Shown: piece by piece, positions 13,800 through 14,330 of the stretch
How the letters are laid out: each line of letters starts with the position of its first letter
Numbering within the stretch: position 1 is the first letter of the stretch
Source: Chalciporus piperatus
Lineage: Eukaryota; Basidiomycota; Agaricomycetes; Boletales; Boletaceae
Length of the DNA stretch: 14,330 nt
Direction of reading: 5' to 3'
NCBI GenBank assembly: GCA_038093975.1
Contig: JBBPTG010000425.1
Span: 1-14,330 of the forward strand
Notes under the pieces: generated by a model
Databases searched by the model: none
Told to the model about the DNA's origin: nothing
Seen by the model: the letters and a program-made list of their open reading frames with translations, nothing else
Made by a program: the position numbers and the translations under genes

Positions 13800-14330
13800 A
13801 ATATTTTCCGATCCACGTTTTCCTCGGCCCGGGTTGAGAGAGAATAGGTGCAGATTTGTCATACATGACCGTGAACATCGCGAATACGAGGAAGATGAAC
13901 GGTCGCTTGTCCGTGACGCCCTTCCTATCCAAAGTGGTCCAATCCAATCGTCGAATATAGTCTTCGATTTGAGGAATCGATGCCTGCTTGGACGGTTTGT
14001 TCTGAATATCGGCGAAGATGTTGGGCAGCATGTACGATACCGCGAGCGCAACGAAGAGAACGATTTTGTGGACGTTATCGCTCGGGTTGAATTGCTCCAT
14101 CGACCATGCGTGCGTTTGAGTGATCTCCTTCGTGACCTTCATAGATGTAATCACGCTTGGCGTACATTCCGTTGGAAGGACCGACTTGTGCAGCATCGTA
14201 GCGAATTTCATTAGACCGACTTGGAGAATAGACCACTCCCCTCCAGGATTGTTCTCCACGATCCGCAGTGATGACTGTCGCACGATACGCAAGGAAGCGT
14301 CGGATTGGCTGACGTAGATGCCAGCGGAAG
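13800..14330 (-). CDS. Partial membrane-protein gene, exon running off the right edge
   Basis: The minus-strand frame is open from the right edge leftwards. Its 5' end is outside the window: no ATG is required, and SAGIYVSQSD precedes LRIVRQSS in frame. The sequence includes NNPGGEWSILQVGLMKFATM, a probable membrane segment around IVLFVALAVSYMLPNIF, EDYIRRLDWTTLDRKG, a second one around FIFLVFAMFTVMYD, and GPRKTWIGKY. A strong donor GTGAGT follows immediately (13799 leftwards), so the exon probably ends at 13800 and the frame's stop at 13729, inside the tandem repeat, is likely not used. The balanced codon use looks genuine. Family not recognised. Confidence 0.6.

Noticed and set aside
13834..14317. 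Plus-strand ORFs opposite the right-hand gene
   Set aside because: They are shadows of the minus-strand membrane-protein exon, rich in Arg as expected for an antisense frame.

Overview
The window looks like a subtelomeric stretch of a fungal genome, most likely a basidiomycete. The reasons are CCCTAA/CCTAA telomeric repeats, a decayed gene that reads like the large fungal DUF6606 family, short GT-AG introns, and retroelements resembling the telomere-associated, endonuclease-lacking Penelope-like elements (PLEs, Coprina/Athena type). The C-rich telomeric strand reads left to right, so the chromosome end should lie to the left.

Layout. (1) 1-828: very AT-rich DNA with a fragment of a mitochondrial linear-plasmid-type family B DNA polymerase and a hydrophobic ORF, both on the minus strand. 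It lies on the telomere side of the repeats, so it is either captured plasmid DNA or an assembly chimera. (2) 829-10581: a head-to-tail PLE array with telomeric repeats at every junction. Unit 1 (about 951-5425) and unit 2 (about 5528-9913) are full length with intact reading frames (1172 and 1171 aa). Unit 3 (about 9943-10562) is only a 5' fragment. (3) 10582-12897: A/T-rich pentamers, a strongly G-depleted stretch, a DUF6606-like pseudogene and degenerate repeats. (4) 12898-14330: a small unassigned ORF, a 78-bp tandem repeat in which every copy holds a 14-bp-arm hairpin, and a partial membrane-protein exon running off the right edge.

The PLE array carries the most interesting signals. Unit 3 has a 59-bp GT-AG insertion that is precisely absent from units 1 and 2. 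This insertion supplies the 5' half of a textbook type I hammerhead ribozyme, so splicing would remove the ribozyme core and leave an inert 3' half, which is what units 1 and 2 contain. Unit 3 ends exactly at a CCCTAACCC match inside the element's own 5' UTR, as expected if a telomeric G-strand primer annealed internally on an unspliced RNA. Inside the main ORF, a 55-bp intron-like segment (or a +1 frameshift site) gives access to an overlapping frame encoding a Gly/Lys/Pro-rich Gag-like tail with its own stop, 35 nt before a conserved ATG for a stand-alone reverse transcriptase.

Proposed cooperation (inference): ORF1 packages the element RNA, and the reverse transcriptase, which has no GIY-YIG endonuclease, extends the chromosome's own 3' overhang using the CCCUAA-flanked RNA as template. 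Splicing versus ribozyme cleavage then decides which RNAs stay full length.
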